64,000 bases of DNA, from positions 186,001 through 250,000 of the forward strand of contig NZ_PDZB01000001.1 in assembly GCF_002743335.1 (NCBI RefSeq). Reading direction: 5' to 3'. Made by a program: the position numbers and the translations under genes. Source of the stretch: Sporosarcina sp. P32b. GTDB taxonomy: Bacteria; Bacillota; Bacilli; Bacillales_A; Planococcaceae. The notes under the pieces were generated by a model, which was given only the letters and a program-made list of their open reading frames with translations, searched no databases and was not told where the DNA came from. Positions 1 to 9,898 of this stretch are shown here, in pieces; position 1 is the first letter of the stretch; every line of letters begins with the position of its first letter.

Positions 1-857
1 ATCTGTTAGTAATTAAACAAAGTGACGCGGCAATCATTGCAGACTTAATGCTTGGAGGCGACGGAACAGCTCCTAATCAAGAGTTAAGTGAAATCCATTT
101 GAGTGCAGTACAAGAAGCAATGAATCAAATGATGGGGTCTTCAGCGACTTCGATGTCTACCATTTTTAATAAAAAAGTAGATATTTCACCGCCCACTATT
201 GATTTAATGAATATACAAATAGATCAGGGAACCGAAAATATTCCAGCGCATAATTTATTAATCCGCGTGTCATTCAATTTGAAAGTTGGCGAATTGATTG
301 ATTCTGATATTATGCAATTGTTCCCACTGGAGTTCGGTAAAAAATTGGTATCTACATTAATGGGAGAAGAAGAAGCGGCCACTATGACAGAAGTACCACC
401 GAGTCCACCGGAACCCCAATATTCGGAACCTGAGCCTGCATATACACCGGATCCTGCGCCAATGCAACAACAGCAACCTGTATATCAAGCACCACCCATG
501 CAACAAACTGCAGTACCACGTCAGACGCAAGCTCCAGTGCATGTCCAGCAAGCAGAGTTTGCGAGTTTCCAAGCGCCTACTTTGAATAAGGAAGAATCAA
601 ATAATTTAAATTTACTACTTGATATACCACTTCAAGTAACAGTAGAATTAGGACGTACGAAGCGTTCTGTTAAAGAAATACTCGAAATGTCTGGTGGTTC
701 CATTATTGAACTGGATAAATTGGCAGGGGAGCCTGTCGATATATTAGTCAATAATCGCTATATTGCAAAAGGGGAAGTAGTAGTCATTGACGAAAACTTC
801 GGAGTCCGCATTACGGATATATTAAGTCAAATGGATCGATTAAACAATTTACGATAG
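1..857 (+). CDS. fliY: Flagellar motor switch phosphatase FliY (5' end missing)
   Basis: The reading frame is already open at base 3 and ends at 857, so 284 codons of a protein normally near 380 residues are visible; the start lies upstream of the window. The first part is the tail of the CheC-like phosphatase half and shows one S-xxx-E-xx-N active-site pattern (SAVQEAMN). A Pro/Gln-rich linker follows, with many P, Q and E residues. The last 80 or so residues are a SpoA/FliN-type domain ([23 protein letters not shown]) that joins the C-ring. Known role: switch component that also dephosphorylates CheY-P. cheY follows after 22 bp, in the usual fla/che order. Identity is firm; only the N-terminus cannot be judged. 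Confidence 0.96.
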   Translation, partial: LLVIKQSDAAIIADLMLGGDGTAPNQELSEIHLSAVQEAMNQMMGSSATSMSTIFNKKVDISPPTIDLMNIQIDQGTENIPAHNLLIRVSFNLKVGELIDSDIMQLFPLEFGKKLVSTLMGEEEAATMTEVPPSPPEPQYSEPEPAYTPDPAPMQQQQPVYQAPPMQQTAVPRQTQAPVHVQQAEFASFQAPTLNKEESNNLNLLLDIPLQVTVELGRTKRSVKEILEMSGGSIIELDKLAGEPVDILVNNRYIAKGEVVVIDENFGVRITDILSQMDRLNNLR

Positions 858-879
858 AAGAAACTTGGAGGGAATATGA

Positions 880-1242
880 ATGGGAAAACGAATTTTAGTA
901 GTAGATGACGCGGCATTTATGCGCATGATGATCAAGGATATCTTAACAAAGAATAATTATGAAGTAGTAGGAGAGGCAGCAGATGGTGCTCAAGCCATTG
1001 AAAAATATAATGAATTGAAACCAGACTTGGTTACAATGGATATTACGATGCCTGAAATGGATGGAATTGCAGCATTAAAAGCAATTAAAAGTACGCACCC
1101 ATCTGCGACCATCATCATGTGTTCTGCAATGGGGCAACAGGCAATGGTAATCGATGCGATCCAAGCAGGAGCAAAGGACTTTATCGTTAAACCATTCCAG
1201 GCTGACCGTGTGATTGAAGCAATCGACAAAGCGCTGAGCTAA
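880..1242 (+). CDS. cheY: Chemotaxis response regulator CheY
   Basis: This 120-residue stand-alone receiver domain has the full active site: acidic pair D9/D10, phospho-acceptor D54 in VTMDITMPEMDG, S82 at the Thr/Ser switch position, and K104 before P105. In the Bacillus type of chemotaxis, CheY-P made by CheA binds the FliM/FliY switch and promotes counter-clockwise rotation. A GGAGG ribosome site sits 8 bases before ATG 880; a nearer ATG at 876 is out of frame. It lies between fliY and fliO. No output domain is present, as expected. Confidence 0.98.
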   Translation: MGKRILVVDDAAFMRMMIKDILTKNNYEVVGEAADGAQAIEKYNELKPDLVTMDITMPEMDGIAALKAIKSTHPSATIIMCSAMGQQAMVIDAIQAGAKDFIVKPFQADRVIEAIDKALS

Positions 1243-1251
1243 GAGCAGCAT

Positions 1252-1917
1252 ATGAATGTAAAACAAGTAACTCAGTATTTACTACTATTCGTTCTGTGCT
1301 TTACTATCACACCATTTGCACATGCAGAAACTGATCCTGATGTCAGCGTATCAGACTGTATTGGAAGAGATAAAGATTGCGAAGAGAAAGCTCCGGTTGC
1401 TGAGAATGATAATAAATTAGTGACAAATAATGAATTGGACGAACCTAAAGGACTTACAGCAAAAGATTACATAAGAACTCTTTTTGCTTTTGCATTTGTA
1501 ATTGGTTTGCTCGTGTGGTTACTACGCTTCATGAACAAACGCAATAGAAATTTCGACTCTAATCGACTTATGACGAATATGGGTGGTGTTCCGTTAGGTC
1601 AAAATAAGTCTATTCAACTAGTGAAAATGGGTAACCATTATTTCGTAGTAGGTGTTGGTGAAAATGTACAACTATTAAGAGAAATAGAAGATCCTGATGA
1701 AATTGCTGAACTACTTGCACGTTATGACCAAGGCAATGAAGTTCAAAAAGGTATACTTTCACAACTGTATACACGGTTTTTCTCAAAGGCTGAACACTCA
1801 CCATCAGAAGAAGCCACTTTCAGTCAATTGTTTTCTACCAAAATGGACGAAATCAAAACTGAGCGCAAAGAACAGTTAAAACGTTTAAATCGGAAGGAGA
1901 GCGACCGCGATGGTTGA
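1252..1917 (+). CDS. fliO: Flagellar export assembly protein FliO (FliZ of B. subtilis)
   Basis: The 221-residue protein starts with a signal-peptide-like segment ending at AHA-E (about residue 25). An extracellular stretch follows, then one membrane helix around residues 75-95 (LFAFAFVIGLLVWLLRF), a small FliO-type cytoplasmic domain (MGGVPLGQNKSIQLVKMGNHYFVVGV) and a basic tail. FliO helps assemble the FliP ring of the flagellar type III export gate. It fits the gap between cheY and fliP, where B. subtilis has fliZ. The 3' end overlaps fliP by 8 bases, so the two are probably translationally coupled. The family is poorly conserved, so the call rests on topology and position. Confidence 0.9.
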   Translation: MNVKQVTQYLLLFVLCFTITPFAHAETDPDVSVSDCIGRDKDCEEKAPVAENDNKLVTNNELDEPKGLTAKDYIRTLFAFAFVIGLLVWLLRFMNKRNRNFDSNRLMTNMGGVPLGQNKSIQLVKMGNHYFVVGVGENVQLLREIEDPDEIAELLARYDQGNEVQKGILSQLYTRFFSKAEHSPSEEATFSQLFSTKMDEIKTERKEQLKRLNRKESDRDG

Positions 1918-2575
1918 TTTTCTGGACACGTTTTCCGACAGTGATCCCACCAATGTCTCTACTTCCATTAAGATGTTGCTATTACTAACGGTATTATCAC
2001 TTGCACCAGCAATTTTAATCCTAATGACTTCGTTTGCTAGGATTATCATAGTGTTGTCATTTGTACGGACGGCGCTAGCTACACAGCAAATGCCTCCCAA
2101 CCAAGTGTTGGTTGGATTAGCATTATTTCTGACGTTCTTCATCATGTCACCGGTGTTATCTCAAGTGAATGAAGAAGCATTGACACCATTGTTTGATGAA
2201 GAAATCAGTTTGGACGAGGCATACGAGCGGGCCAGTGTGCCATTCAAAGAATTCATGAGTCAACATACTAGGCAGAAAGATTTGGAGTTATTCATGCGGT
2301 ATAACCAGATGGAGCGACCGGATACAATTGAAGATATTCCGCTTACTATGATGGTGCCAGCGTTTGCACTCAGTGAAATTAAGACTGCATTTCAAATGGG
2401 TTTTATGATTTTTATTCCTTTTCTCGTTATTGATATGATCGTTGCTAGTGTGCTAATGTCTATGGGGATGATGATGCTTCCACCCGTTATGATTTCATTA
2501 CCGTTCAAGATATTATTATTTGTTCTAGTAGACGGTTGGTATCTCATTATCCAGTCATTGCTACAAAGCTTTTAG
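1910..2575 (+). CDS. fliP: Flagellar export gate protein FliP
   Basis: This is a 221-residue polytopic membrane protein with the FliP family signature near residues 40-80 (TSFARIIIVLSFVRTALATQ, then QMPPNQVLVGLALFL). An amphipathic middle section (RQKDLELFMRYN) and two further membrane segments follow (PVMISLPFKILLFVLVDGW). Five FliP copies form the core pore of the flagellar type III secretion gate with FliQ and FliR. Length matches B. subtilis FliP. The start overlaps the end of fliO and has a GGAGAG-type ribosome site inside fliO. fliQ follows after 12 bases. Confidence 0.98.
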   Translation: MVDFLDTFSDSDPTNVSTSIKMLLLLTVLSLAPAILILMTSFARIIIVLSFVRTALATQQMPPNQVLVGLALFLTFFIMSPVLSQVNEEALTPLFDEEISLDEAYERASVPFKEFMSQHTRQKDLELFMRYNQMERPDTIEDIPLTMMVPAFALSEIKTAFQMGFMIFIPFLVIDMIVASVLMSMGMMMLPPVMISLPFKILLFVLVDGWYLIIQSLLQSF

Positions 2576-2587
2576 GGAGGAATTTGA

Positions 2588-2857
2588 ATGACGAGTGAAT
2601 TTGTTATATCCATTGCAGAACGGTCAGTTTGGGTTATTCTCCTTGCATCAGGACCTCTCCTAATCGTAGCTTTAGTGACAGGACTTGCCGTGAGTATATT
2701 TCAGGCAACTACACAAATCCAAGAACAGACATTGGCATTCGTACCAAAAATCGTAGCGGTTATGGTTGCTATCATATTTTTTGGGCCTTGGATGTTATCT
2801 TATGTTACCGGCTATGCCAGCGAAATCTTTTCCAATCTCTCCAGGTATGTTGGGTGA
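2588..2857 (+). CDS. fliQ: Flagellar export gate protein FliQ
   Basis: This 89-residue protein has two membrane helices forming a hairpin (about residues 15-38 and 50-75) and the typical FATTQIQEQTLAF(V)PK-like loop (here QATTQIQEQTLAFVPKI). FliQ wraps around the FliP/FliR core of the export gate. A GGGAGGAATTTG ribosome site precedes ATG 2588, and fliR begins 4 bases after its stop. Length and loop are fully typical. Confidence 0.98.
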   Translation: MTSEFVISIAERSVWVILLASGPLLIVALVTGLAVSIFQATTQIQEQTLAFVPKIVAVMVAIIFFGPWMLSYVTGYASEIFSNLSRYVG

Positions 2858-2861
2858 TTAA

Positions 2862-3638
2862 ATGAATGAACTTATTCCATCCTTACCCGCATTTTTACTT
2901 ATCCTTACTCGTGTTACCTCATTCTTCGTGACACTGCCATTATTCTCTTACAAGACCATCCCTGCTACGCAACGGCTACTATTCGGGGCAATATTGGCAT
3001 GGATGATGTCTTACTCTATTACGATGCCAGAAATTGAGATCGATGGTCAATACATATTACTTGTACTTAAAGAAGCGGTAGTCGGCTTATCAATCGGCAT
3101 TGCCGCTTTTATTATTATGTCGGCTATTCAAGTGGCTGGTGGATTTATTGACTTTCAAATGGGCTTTGCCATTGCGAACGTCATTGATCCTCAAACGGGC
3201 GCGCAGTCACCATTGCTTGGACAATTTCTTAATTCGCTAGCGATGTTATTATTATTAGTTGTAAATGGCCATCATTTGCTTTTGGATGGGATATTTTATA
3301 GCTATGAATTTGTACCCATCACGGCTATGTGGCCACCTTTTGGTAGTCCTAATATGGCAGAATTTATCGTCTTGACCTTCGCCAAATCCTTTGCGATTGC
3401 GTTTCAAATGGCGATTCCAGTCGTAGCTACGTTATTCCTGGTCGATTTGGCACTCGGTATAACCGCTCGTGCTGTGCCACAACTGAATATTTTTGTAGTT
3501 GGATTTCCAATTAAAATTGGCGTTAGTTTCTTGGTAATCGTGACAATGTCTAGTGTCTTCATAGTCGTAATGAAGAAAATGTTTGAAATTATGATTGTAA
3601 CGATGAGAAATCTGATGATACTGCTTGGAGGTGGCTAA
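2862..3638 (+). CDS. fliR: Flagellar export gate protein FliR
   Basis: The 258-residue protein has about six membrane helices and conserved features of FliR: FFVTLPLF near residue 22, the GFIDFQMGFAIANVIDP segment in the middle, and VDLALGITARAVPQLNIF followed by FPIKI near the C-terminus. One copy completes the FliP5-FliQ4-FliR1 gate. The stop is at 3636-3638 and flhB probably begins one base later, an arrangement consistent with translational coupling. Confidence 0.97.
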   Translation: MNELIPSLPAFLLILTRVTSFFVTLPLFSYKTIPATQRLLFGAILAWMMSYSITMPEIEIDGQYILLVLKEAVVGLSIGIAAFIIMSAIQVAGGFIDFQMGFAIANVIDPQTGAQSPLLGQFLNSLAMLLLLVVNGHHLLLDGIFYSYEFVPITAMWPPFGSPNMAEFIVLTFAKSFAIAFQMAIPVVATLFLVDLALGITARAVPQLNIFVVGFPIKIGVSFLVIVTMSSVFIVVMKKMFEIMIVTMRNLMILLGGG

Positions 3639-3639
3639 C

Positions 3640-4722
3640 TTGTTACTAAGGCTGAATTTACAATTTTTTGCCGGTGAGAAGACGGAAAAAGCTACCCCGA
3701 AAAAGCGGGAAGATTCCAGAAAGAAAGGGCAAGTACTAAAGAGTCAAGACGTAACAGCTGCAATTGTACTGTTCTCTATTTTTACATTTATGTTCTTTTC
3801 CGCAGGTTTTATGAGGGATAATTTCTTCGTGTTTTTCCGAGAATCCTTTACTCATCTTATTCCTATCAAGTCGCTGGATGAAGAACAAGTCATGTTAGTA
3901 TACATAAGCGTTATTAAACAAATGGCAATCATATTATTGCCGATAATGTTGATCGCAGTTATTGCGAGTATTGCAGCGAACCTGCTACAGTTTGGTCTCT
4001 TATTTACTGCAGAGACGTTAAAGTTTGATTTAAAGAAAATAGATCCAATTAAAGGATTAAAGCGAATTTTTTCTATTCGTGCAATTGTAGAGTTATTAAA
4101 ATCCATATTAAAAATTTCGTTTATTGGAACCGTTACAACACTTATTGTATGGAGTAATCTAGGACAAGTGCTCGACTTGGCATTTAAAACACCGCAAGTC
4201 ACACTCGTGACTGTTGCAAAATTAGTCGGAATGATGGGGATTATCGCGTCACTAGTATTATTATTCATTTCCATCTTGGATTTTCTTTATCAGAAATTTG
4301 ACTATGAAAAAAATCTAAAAATGTCTAAACAAGATATTAAAGATGAAAGTAAAAATATGGATGGGGATCCGCTGATCAAGTCCCGCATTAGACAGCGTCA
4401 GCGTGAAATGGCAATGCGCCGGATGATGCAGGAGATACCTGAAGCAGATGTTGTGATTACCAATCCTACTCACTTTGCCATTGCGTTAAAGTATGATGAA
4501 GATCAGATGGATTCACCAATTGTCGTTGGAAAAGGTGCAGATTTTGTCGCACAAAAAATTAAAATGATTGCGGCTGAACACGACATTGTGATGGTAGAAA
4601 ATCGACCTTTAGCACGTGCTATGTATGACGAAGTAGAAATTGGTGATCGAATACCTGAGCAGTTCTTTAAAGCAATTGCAGAAATTCTAGCCTATGTATA
4701 TCGCATTCAAAAGAAAATATAA
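3640..4722 (+). CDS. flhB: Flagellar export switch protein FlhB
   Basis: I place the start at TTG 3640, because GGAGG at 3627-3631 is 8 bases upstream and the 360-residue product then equals the B. subtilis length. An in-frame TTG at 3625 would put the ribosome site inside the gene. The N-terminus carries the family motif LQFFAGEKTEKATPKKRED, followed by four membrane helices up to about residue 215. The cytoplasmic autoprotease domain has the self-cleavage motif N275-P-T-H278 (VVITNPTHFAIALKYD). Cleavage after this Asn switches export from rod/hook to filament substrates. The cleavage site is intact. Confidence 0.97.
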   Translation: MLLRLNLQFFAGEKTEKATPKKREDSRKKGQVLKSQDVTAAIVLFSIFTFMFFSAGFMRDNFFVFFRESFTHLIPIKSLDEEQVMLVYISVIKQMAIILLPIMLIAVIASIAANLLQFGLLFTAETLKFDLKKIDPIKGLKRIFSIRAIVELLKSILKISFIGTVTTLIVWSNLGQVLDLAFKTPQVTLVTVAKLVGMMGIIASLVLLFISILDFLYQKFDYEKNLKMSKQDIKDESKNMDGDPLIKSRIRQRQREMAMRRMMQEIPEADVVITNPTHFAIALKYDEDQMDSPIVVGKGADFVAQKIKMIAAEHDIVMVENRPLARAMYDEVEIGDRIPEQFFKAIAEILAYVYRIQKKI

Positions 4723-4746
4723 GTTAAATAAGAAAGTAGGGGTGGC

Positions 4747-6777
4747 ATGCAGTTTAAAGATATAGGAGTACTCGCGGCGGTTATTATGATCATAGCGATG
4801 CTTGTCATCCCGTTACCACCTTGGTTATTAAGTTTCTTGATTATTATTAATATTACACTTGGGTTAATGGTTTTACTGACTGCGATGAATATGCAGGAAG
4901 CATTGCAATTCTCTATCTTTCCATCGTTATTATTATTACTCACATTATTCCGTCTAGGTCTTAACGTTTCTACAACACGTGCGATTCTTTCAGAAGGTAA
5001 TGCAGGTGGAGTAGTTGATACATTTGGTACATTCGTTACTGGTGGAAATATTATTGTGGGACTCGTAGTTTTTGTTATTTTGATCATCATTCAGTTTATT
5101 GTAATAACGAAAGGCTCGGAGCGTGTTTCCGAAGTTGCTGCACGTTTTACTCTCGATGCTATGCCAGGTAAGCAAATGAGTATTGATGCCGACTTAAACG
5201 CAGGTATGATTTCAGATGTAGAAGCCCGAACACGTCGTGAAAAAGTAAGTAACGAAGCTGATTTCTATGGTGCAATGGATGGTGCGACCAAATTCGTTAA
5301 AGGGGATGCTATTGCCGGGATCATTATTGTTATGATCAACTTATTGGTTGGCATGATTATTGGTGTCGTGCAGATGGGATTGCCGTTTGCGGAAGCAGCA
5401 CTTCAATTTTCTACACTTACTGTCGGGGATGGTATTGTTTCACAAATACCAGCACTTCTAATTTCCACGGCAACAGGTATCGTAGTTACACGAGCTGCAT
5501 CAGAAGGAAACTTAGGGACAGACATTACGAATCAATTACTAGGTCAGCCTAAATTACTTTATGTAGCATCCATTACAATTTTTTTACTGGGCCTTGCCAC
5601 ACCGATTAATGACATATTAACCATTCCGATAGCGGGTGCACTGGCAATTGGTGCGTTTATGATGTCACGTAAAGAAGATGAAGATCCAGATGAATTATTA
5701 GAGATGGAAGAAAATGTAGAGGCTGAAGGGTTAAAACGGCCAGAAAATGTCGTTGACCTCTTGAATGTGGATCCAATTGAGTTTGAATTCGGCTATGGCC
5801 TTATCCCACTTGTAGATGCAACGCAGGGAGGGGATTTACTGGATCGAGTCGTTATGATTCGTCGGCAGTTAGCGATAGAACTTGGACTCGTCATTCCAGT
5901 TGTTCGTATCCGTGACAATATTCAATTACAACCAAATGAGTATCGAATCAAAATTAAGGGAAATGAAATGGCTAGGGGAGAACTTTTGCTAGACCACTAT
6001 CTAGCTATGAGTCCCGGCGGCGAAGATTTAATAGAAGGAATAGATACTGTAGAACCTTCGTTTGGGTTGCCGGCGAAATGGATTACAGAGGAAACGAAAG
6101 AAGAAGCAGAAATCATGGGTTACACAGTAGTGGATCCACCAAGTGTTGTATCTACACACTTGACTGAAGTTATTCGTGCAAATGCTTCCGATTTACTTGG
6201 ACGTCAGGAAACCAAGCAACTAGTAGATCACGTACATGAAACATATCCAATTTTGGTCGATGAACTTACGCCGACTCCATTGTCAATAGGCGAAATACAA
6301 AAAGTGCTTGCTAAATTATTGAATGAACAAGTTTCGGTTCGCAATTTACCCATCATTTTTGAGACGCTTGCAGATTACTCCAAGTACACGTCCGATGTAG
6401 ATGTACTAACAGAATACGCCAGACAATCACTGGCACGTCAGATTACTGGTCAATTTGTTGTAGGTAATGGCGCGTTAAAAGTACTAACAGTCTCTGGTAA
6501 AGTAGAGAAACTCATTGCAGATAGTATCCAACAAACTGAACAAGGGAATTTTCTTTCCATTGATCCATCACAATCTCAAACAATCTTGGAACGAATTGCG
6601 CAAGAAGTCGAACGGGTAGCTATGCTTGACCAATCACCTGTAATTTTATGTTCACCTGCCATTCGTATGTACTTACGTCAAATAACGGAGCGGTATTTCC
6701 CACAGATACCTATACTGTCTTATAATGAATTGGAAGCATCAGTGGAAGTCCAAAGTGTAGGGGTGGTGGATATTTAA
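4747..6777 (+). CDS. flhA: Flagellar export platform protein FlhA
   Basis: This 676-residue protein has about eight membrane helices in the first 305 residues, with the FHIPEP family signature near residue 140 (RFTLDAMPGKQMSIDADL). The rest is a large cytoplasmic domain that forms the nonameric ring docking chaperone-substrate complexes. B. subtilis FlhA is essentially the same length. ATG 4747 follows AGGGGTGGC. The TAA stop shares its last base with the ATG of flhF (TAATG), so translation is likely coupled. Confidence 0.98.
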   Translation: MQFKDIGVLAAVIMIIAMLVIPLPPWLLSFLIIINITLGLMVLLTAMNMQEALQFSIFPSLLLLLTLFRLGLNVSTTRAILSEGNAGGVVDTFGTFVTGGNIIVGLVVFVILIIIQFIVITKGSERVSEVAARFTLDAMPGKQMSIDADLNAGMISDVEARTRREKVSNEADFYGAMDGATKFVKGDAIAGIIIVMINLLVGMIIGVVQMGLPFAEAALQFSTLTVGDGIVSQIPALLISTATGIVVTRAASEGNLGTDITNQLLGQPKLLYVASITIFLLGLATPINDILTIPIAGALAIGAFMMSRKEDEDPDELLEMEENVEAEGLKRPENVVDLLNVDPIEFEFGYGLIPLVDATQGGDLLDRVVMIRRQLAIELGLVIPVVRIRDNIQLQPNEYRIKIKGNEMARGELLLDHYLAMSPGGEDLIEGIDTVEPSFGLPAKWITEETKEEAEIMGYTVVDPPSVVSTHLTEVIRANASDLLGRQETKQLVDHVHETYPILVDELTPTPLSIGEIQKVLAKLLNEQVSVRNLPIIFETLADYSKYTSDVDVLTEYARQSLARQITGQFVVGNGALKVLTVSGKVEKLIADSIQQTEQGNFLSIDPSQSQTILERIAQEVERVAMLDQSPVILCSPAIRMYLRQITERYFPQIPILSYNELEASVEVQSVGVVDI

Positions 6778-7892
6778 TGAAAATGAAAAAGTATACAGCA
6801 TCTACTATGGTTGAAGCTATGAGGAAAGTCCGTGAAGATTTTGGAGAAGACGCTGTCATCCTTAGTTCAAATGTCACAAAAACAAAAGGGTTTCTTGGTC
6901 TCTTTCGTAAACGTTCAGTAGAAGTTGTCGCAAGCTATGATAAAACGAATGCTGGGCGTACATATGAATCACAAGTTCGTTCTGTGCAACCGCCTGTTGC
7001 GGAACCAGAGTCTGTTGAACGTATGCAACGAGAAATGCGAGAGATCAAGCAAATGCTGAAAGATATACAGCAAGTGGATCATACATTTGAAAAATATCCT
7101 GATGAACTACTACCCATATTGAAGAAGTTACAGACGCAAGGTCTGGCAAACGAATATATCATGGAAATCGGCAATCTAGTTTACAGTCGAATGAAGCAAG
7201 ATAAAATCGATTTTACTGAAGAACAGCAAATGGAATTGATTAGAGCATGGTTTAGTGATCGTCTTGGCGACATACCTTTTGGTGGAATTTCTTATCAGAA
7301 AAAGTTTATTAATGTACTTGGTCCGACTGGTGTGGGGAAAACAACGACCATTGCGAAAATCGCTGCACGTGCATTGTTGGAAGAAAAAAAGAAAGTCGGT
7401 TTTATTACGACTGATACGTATCGAATTGCGGCCATTGAACAATTGCGTACATACGCCAATTTGCTTCAGGCGCCAGTTGAAATTGCTTATAACGAAGAAG
7501 ATTTTCGTATAGCGATCGAAAAGTTGAAAGATCTCGATCTCATATTTATCGATACAGCAGGACGGAATTATAAAGAAGCAAAATTTGTCGATGATTTATC
7601 AAAGCTCATTGACTTTTCATTAGATATGGAAACATTTCTTGTGTTATCTACGACGTCAAAAGAACAGGATATGGATACGATCATCAGACAATTTGATCAG
7701 TTTCCAATTAAAAAATTTATATTTACCAAAACAGATGAAACCAATTCGGTTGGGTCAATTATTAATTTAATGCTGAAATACGGAATAGGCGTATCCTACA
7801 TCACCGATGGGCAAGAGGTACCGGAAGATTTAACAGAAGCCAGTTTGGAAAAGATAGTAGATCTTCTATTAGTAGGTGATTCACGTGCATGA
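6777..7892 (+). CDS. flhF: SRP-type GTPase FlhF, flagellar placement factor
   Basis: This 371-residue protein of the SRP54/FtsY GTPase family has a basic N-terminal region (residues 1-120), an N domain, and a G domain starting with the P-loop G182-PTGVGKT. The later G motifs are also visible: TTDTYRIAAIEQL, DTAGRN, and TKTDE. FlhF fixes where and how many flagella are built, working with FlhG. Catalytic motifs are complete. The start overlaps the flhA stop, and the end overlaps flhG by 8 bases. Confidence 0.97.
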   Translation: MKMKKYTASTMVEAMRKVREDFGEDAVILSSNVTKTKGFLGLFRKRSVEVVASYDKTNAGRTYESQVRSVQPPVAEPESVERMQREMREIKQMLKDIQQVDHTFEKYPDELLPILKKLQTQGLANEYIMEIGNLVYSRMKQDKIDFTEEQQMELIRAWFSDRLGDIPFGGISYQKKFINVLGPTGVGKTTTIAKIAARALLEEKKKVGFITTDTYRIAAIEQLRTYANLLQAPVEIAYNEEDFRIAIEKLKDLDLIFIDTAGRNYKEAKFVDDLSKLIDFSLDMETFLVLSTTSKEQDMDTIIRQFDQFPIKKFIFTKTDETNSVGSIINLMLKYGIGVSYITDGQEVPEDLTEASLEKIVDLLLVGDSRA

Positions 7893-8751
7893 TCAGGCTG
7901 AAGCACTGCGACTAAAAATGATGAATAGTCAAAGACAAGTAGCTCGCTCAATTGCTGTCATCAGTGGTAAAGGTGGAGTAGGTAAATCGAACTTCACTGC
8001 TAATTTCTCATACGCACTTGTAGCGAAAGGAAAGAAAGTATTAATTGTCGATATGGATATTGGGATGGGAAATATTCATATATTATTTGGGGCTACACCC
8101 ACGTATCATCTAAAAGATTATTTGACTGACCAACAACAGTTACAGAAAGTCGTAACTCCCATCGAAGAAAATCTTGCGTTTATTGCAGGTGGTTCTGGAC
8201 TGGAAAATGTAGTGGAGTGGTCGGGACAAATGTTTGACCGATTGATTGAAGCGTTTTCTGTATTGCAGACGGAATATGATGTCATTTTATTCGATATGGG
8301 TGCAGGAGCGACGAAGAGTTCAATTGATTTGATCTTAGCGATGGACGAGGTTATTTTAATTGCGACACCAGAGCCTACCTCTATTACGGACGCGTATTCA
8401 ATGATCAAGTTCATTTGTCTGCAAGATACGAATAAAACGATTCACATAGTCAGTAACCGTGTTCTTAAAGAGCAAGATGGGCGTGATTCTGTCGCACGTC
8501 TTCAGTTAGCGATTAGAAAGTTTTTATCCATGGAAACGAGCATTTTAGGTTTTTTGCCAGACGATATTCATGTGCGGAATGCGGTCATAGCACAGGTTCC
8601 TTTCGTCAAATTATATCCCAATGCAAAAGTTAGTAAGCGAATGATGGCGATAACTGATACATTTTTACACAATAATAAACCAAGTACTACTATTGAAAGC
8701 TCTGGATTCATAGACAAAATCAAAGGCGTTTTTCTGAAGGGGCGTGTGTAA
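7885..8751 (+). CDS. flhG: MinD-like ATPase FlhG (YlxH)
   Basis: The protein belongs to the MinD/ParA family, with a deviant Walker A K29-GGVGKS35 and later DMDIGMGN and FDMGAGA motifs. The N-terminal DQAEALRLKM resembles the FlhF-activating DQAxxLR peptide of Bacillus FlhG. The C-terminal region contains a basic amphipathic membrane-targeting stretch (IDKIKGVFLKGRV). I choose GTG 7885 because AGGTG at 7874-7878 is correctly spaced and DQAxxLR then sits at the very N-terminus; an in-frame GTG at 7876 is the alternative. The product is 288 residues. It activates the FlhF GTPase and controls flagellar number and pattern. Confidence 0.96.
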   Translation: MHDQAEALRLKMMNSQRQVARSIAVISGKGGVGKSNFTANFSYALVAKGKKVLIVDMDIGMGNIHILFGATPTYHLKDYLTDQQQLQKVVTPIEENLAFIAGGSGLENVVEWSGQMFDRLIEAFSVLQTEYDVILFDMGAGATKSSIDLILAMDEVILIATPEPTSITDAYSMIKFICLQDTNKTIHIVSNRVLKEQDGRDSVARLQLAIRKFLSMETSILGFLPDDIHVRNAVIAQVPFVKLYPNAKVSKRMMAITDTFLHNNKPSTTIESSGFIDKIKGVFLKGRV

Positions 8752-8752
8752 T

Positions 8753-9883
8753 TTGATTACCGCAAAGAAAAAACGAATTCTCGTAGTAGACGACTCAGCT
8801 TTTATGCGGAAGCTAATCTCGGATATGTTAAATAAACACCCCATGATGGAAGTCATCGGCATCGCTAGAAATGGTAAAGATGCAGTAGAAAAAGTGCGCG
8901 ATCTTCAGCCAGATGTTCTTACAATGGACATTGAAATGCCTGTGATGAATGGACTGGAAGCTTTAAAGTTCATTATGGATCAAATGCCAGTCCCTGTAGT
9001 GATTTTATCGAGTACGACAAAACATAATACAGAGAATGCAGTTCTGGCAATAGAATACGGAGCTGTCGACGTGATAGCAAAGCCTGGTGGTGCGATTTCA
9101 TTGAATCTTCATGAAATCGAAAAAGAAATTGTTGAGAAAGTGTTTGCTGCATCAAATGTAGTAATTCAAACACTTACGCGTCAAATAACAATGACACAAA
9201 AACGTTATACAACAACAACGAGCAACCAAAACCAAGCGAATGAAAGCAGAAGTGCTTCGATATTTCCAATACAAACAGTAAGCATACCTAAAAAAAAGAC
9301 ACTTATTGCTAAAAAGTTTGTTATAATAGGTACATCGACTGGTGGACCAAGGGCCTTGCAAGAAGTTATTACTAGGTTTCCGGCGGAATTCCAATACCCG
9401 ATTCTAATTGTCCAACATATGCCACCTGGATTCACCAAATCATTAGCAGAACGACTGAATGGTTTGAGTGAAATAGTCGTCAAAGAGGCTGAACATGGAG
9501 AGCTAATTGAAAATGGAACGGCTTATATTGCGCCAGGCGGCTTGCATCTGAAGTTTGAGAAATCGAGAACAGGCTATCAAATTGTATTGGATGGAGACGA
9601 GGCACCTCGTTCTGGACATCGCCCGGCAGTAAACGTGTTGTTAGAATCAGCGGCAACACATAAAGAACTAGAATATGTAACGGCAATCATGACAGGTATG
9701 GGGTATGACGGTAAAGAAGGCATGGAACTATTGCGTACTTCATGTAAAACGATTACTATAGCGGAATCTAAAAATACGTCCGTTGTATATGGAATGCCCA
9801 AAGCTATAATTGATGCAGGCCTCAGCGACGAAATTAAAGATGTACAACAAATCGCAAATGCGATAATAGGAAATTTGAAGTAA
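8753..9883 (+). CDS. cheB: Chemotaxis methylesterase/deamidase CheB
   Basis: The N-terminal receiver domain has its phospho-acceptor at D59 (LTMDIEMP), and a roughly 40-residue Gln/Asn/Thr-rich linker separates it from the CheB methylesterase domain. The catalytic triad is visible as S195 (GTSTGGP), H222 (VQHMPPGF) and D319 (GMGYDGKEG). CheB removes methyl groups from chemoreceptors during adaptation. I prefer TTG 8753, ten bases after AAGGGG at 8737-8742; GTG 8744 is in frame but only one base from that site. TTG 8753 gives 376 residues, slightly longer than the B. subtilis protein because of the linker. Confidence 0.96.
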   Translation: MITAKKKRILVVDDSAFMRKLISDMLNKHPMMEVIGIARNGKDAVEKVRDLQPDVLTMDIEMPVMNGLEALKFIMDQMPVPVVILSSTTKHNTENAVLAIEYGAVDVIAKPGGAISLNLHEIEKEIVEKVFAASNVVIQTLTRQITMTQKRYTTTTSNQNQANESRSASIFPIQTVSIPKKKTLIAKKFVIIGTSTGGPRALQEVITRFPAEFQYPILIVQHMPPGFTKSLAERLNGLSEIVVKEAEHGELIENGTAYIAPGGLHLKFEKSRTGYQIVLDGDEAPRSGHRPAVNVLLESAATHKELEYVTAIMTGMGYDGKEGMELLRTSCKTITIAESKNTSVVYGMPKAIIDAGLSDEIKDVQQIANAIIGNLK

Positions 9884-9898
9884 CTAGGGGGCTTTACA

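Noticed and set aside
3852-4274. 140-codon minus-strand frame opposite flhB
   Set aside because: Low-complexity antisense translation of membrane-helix codons; no start signals.
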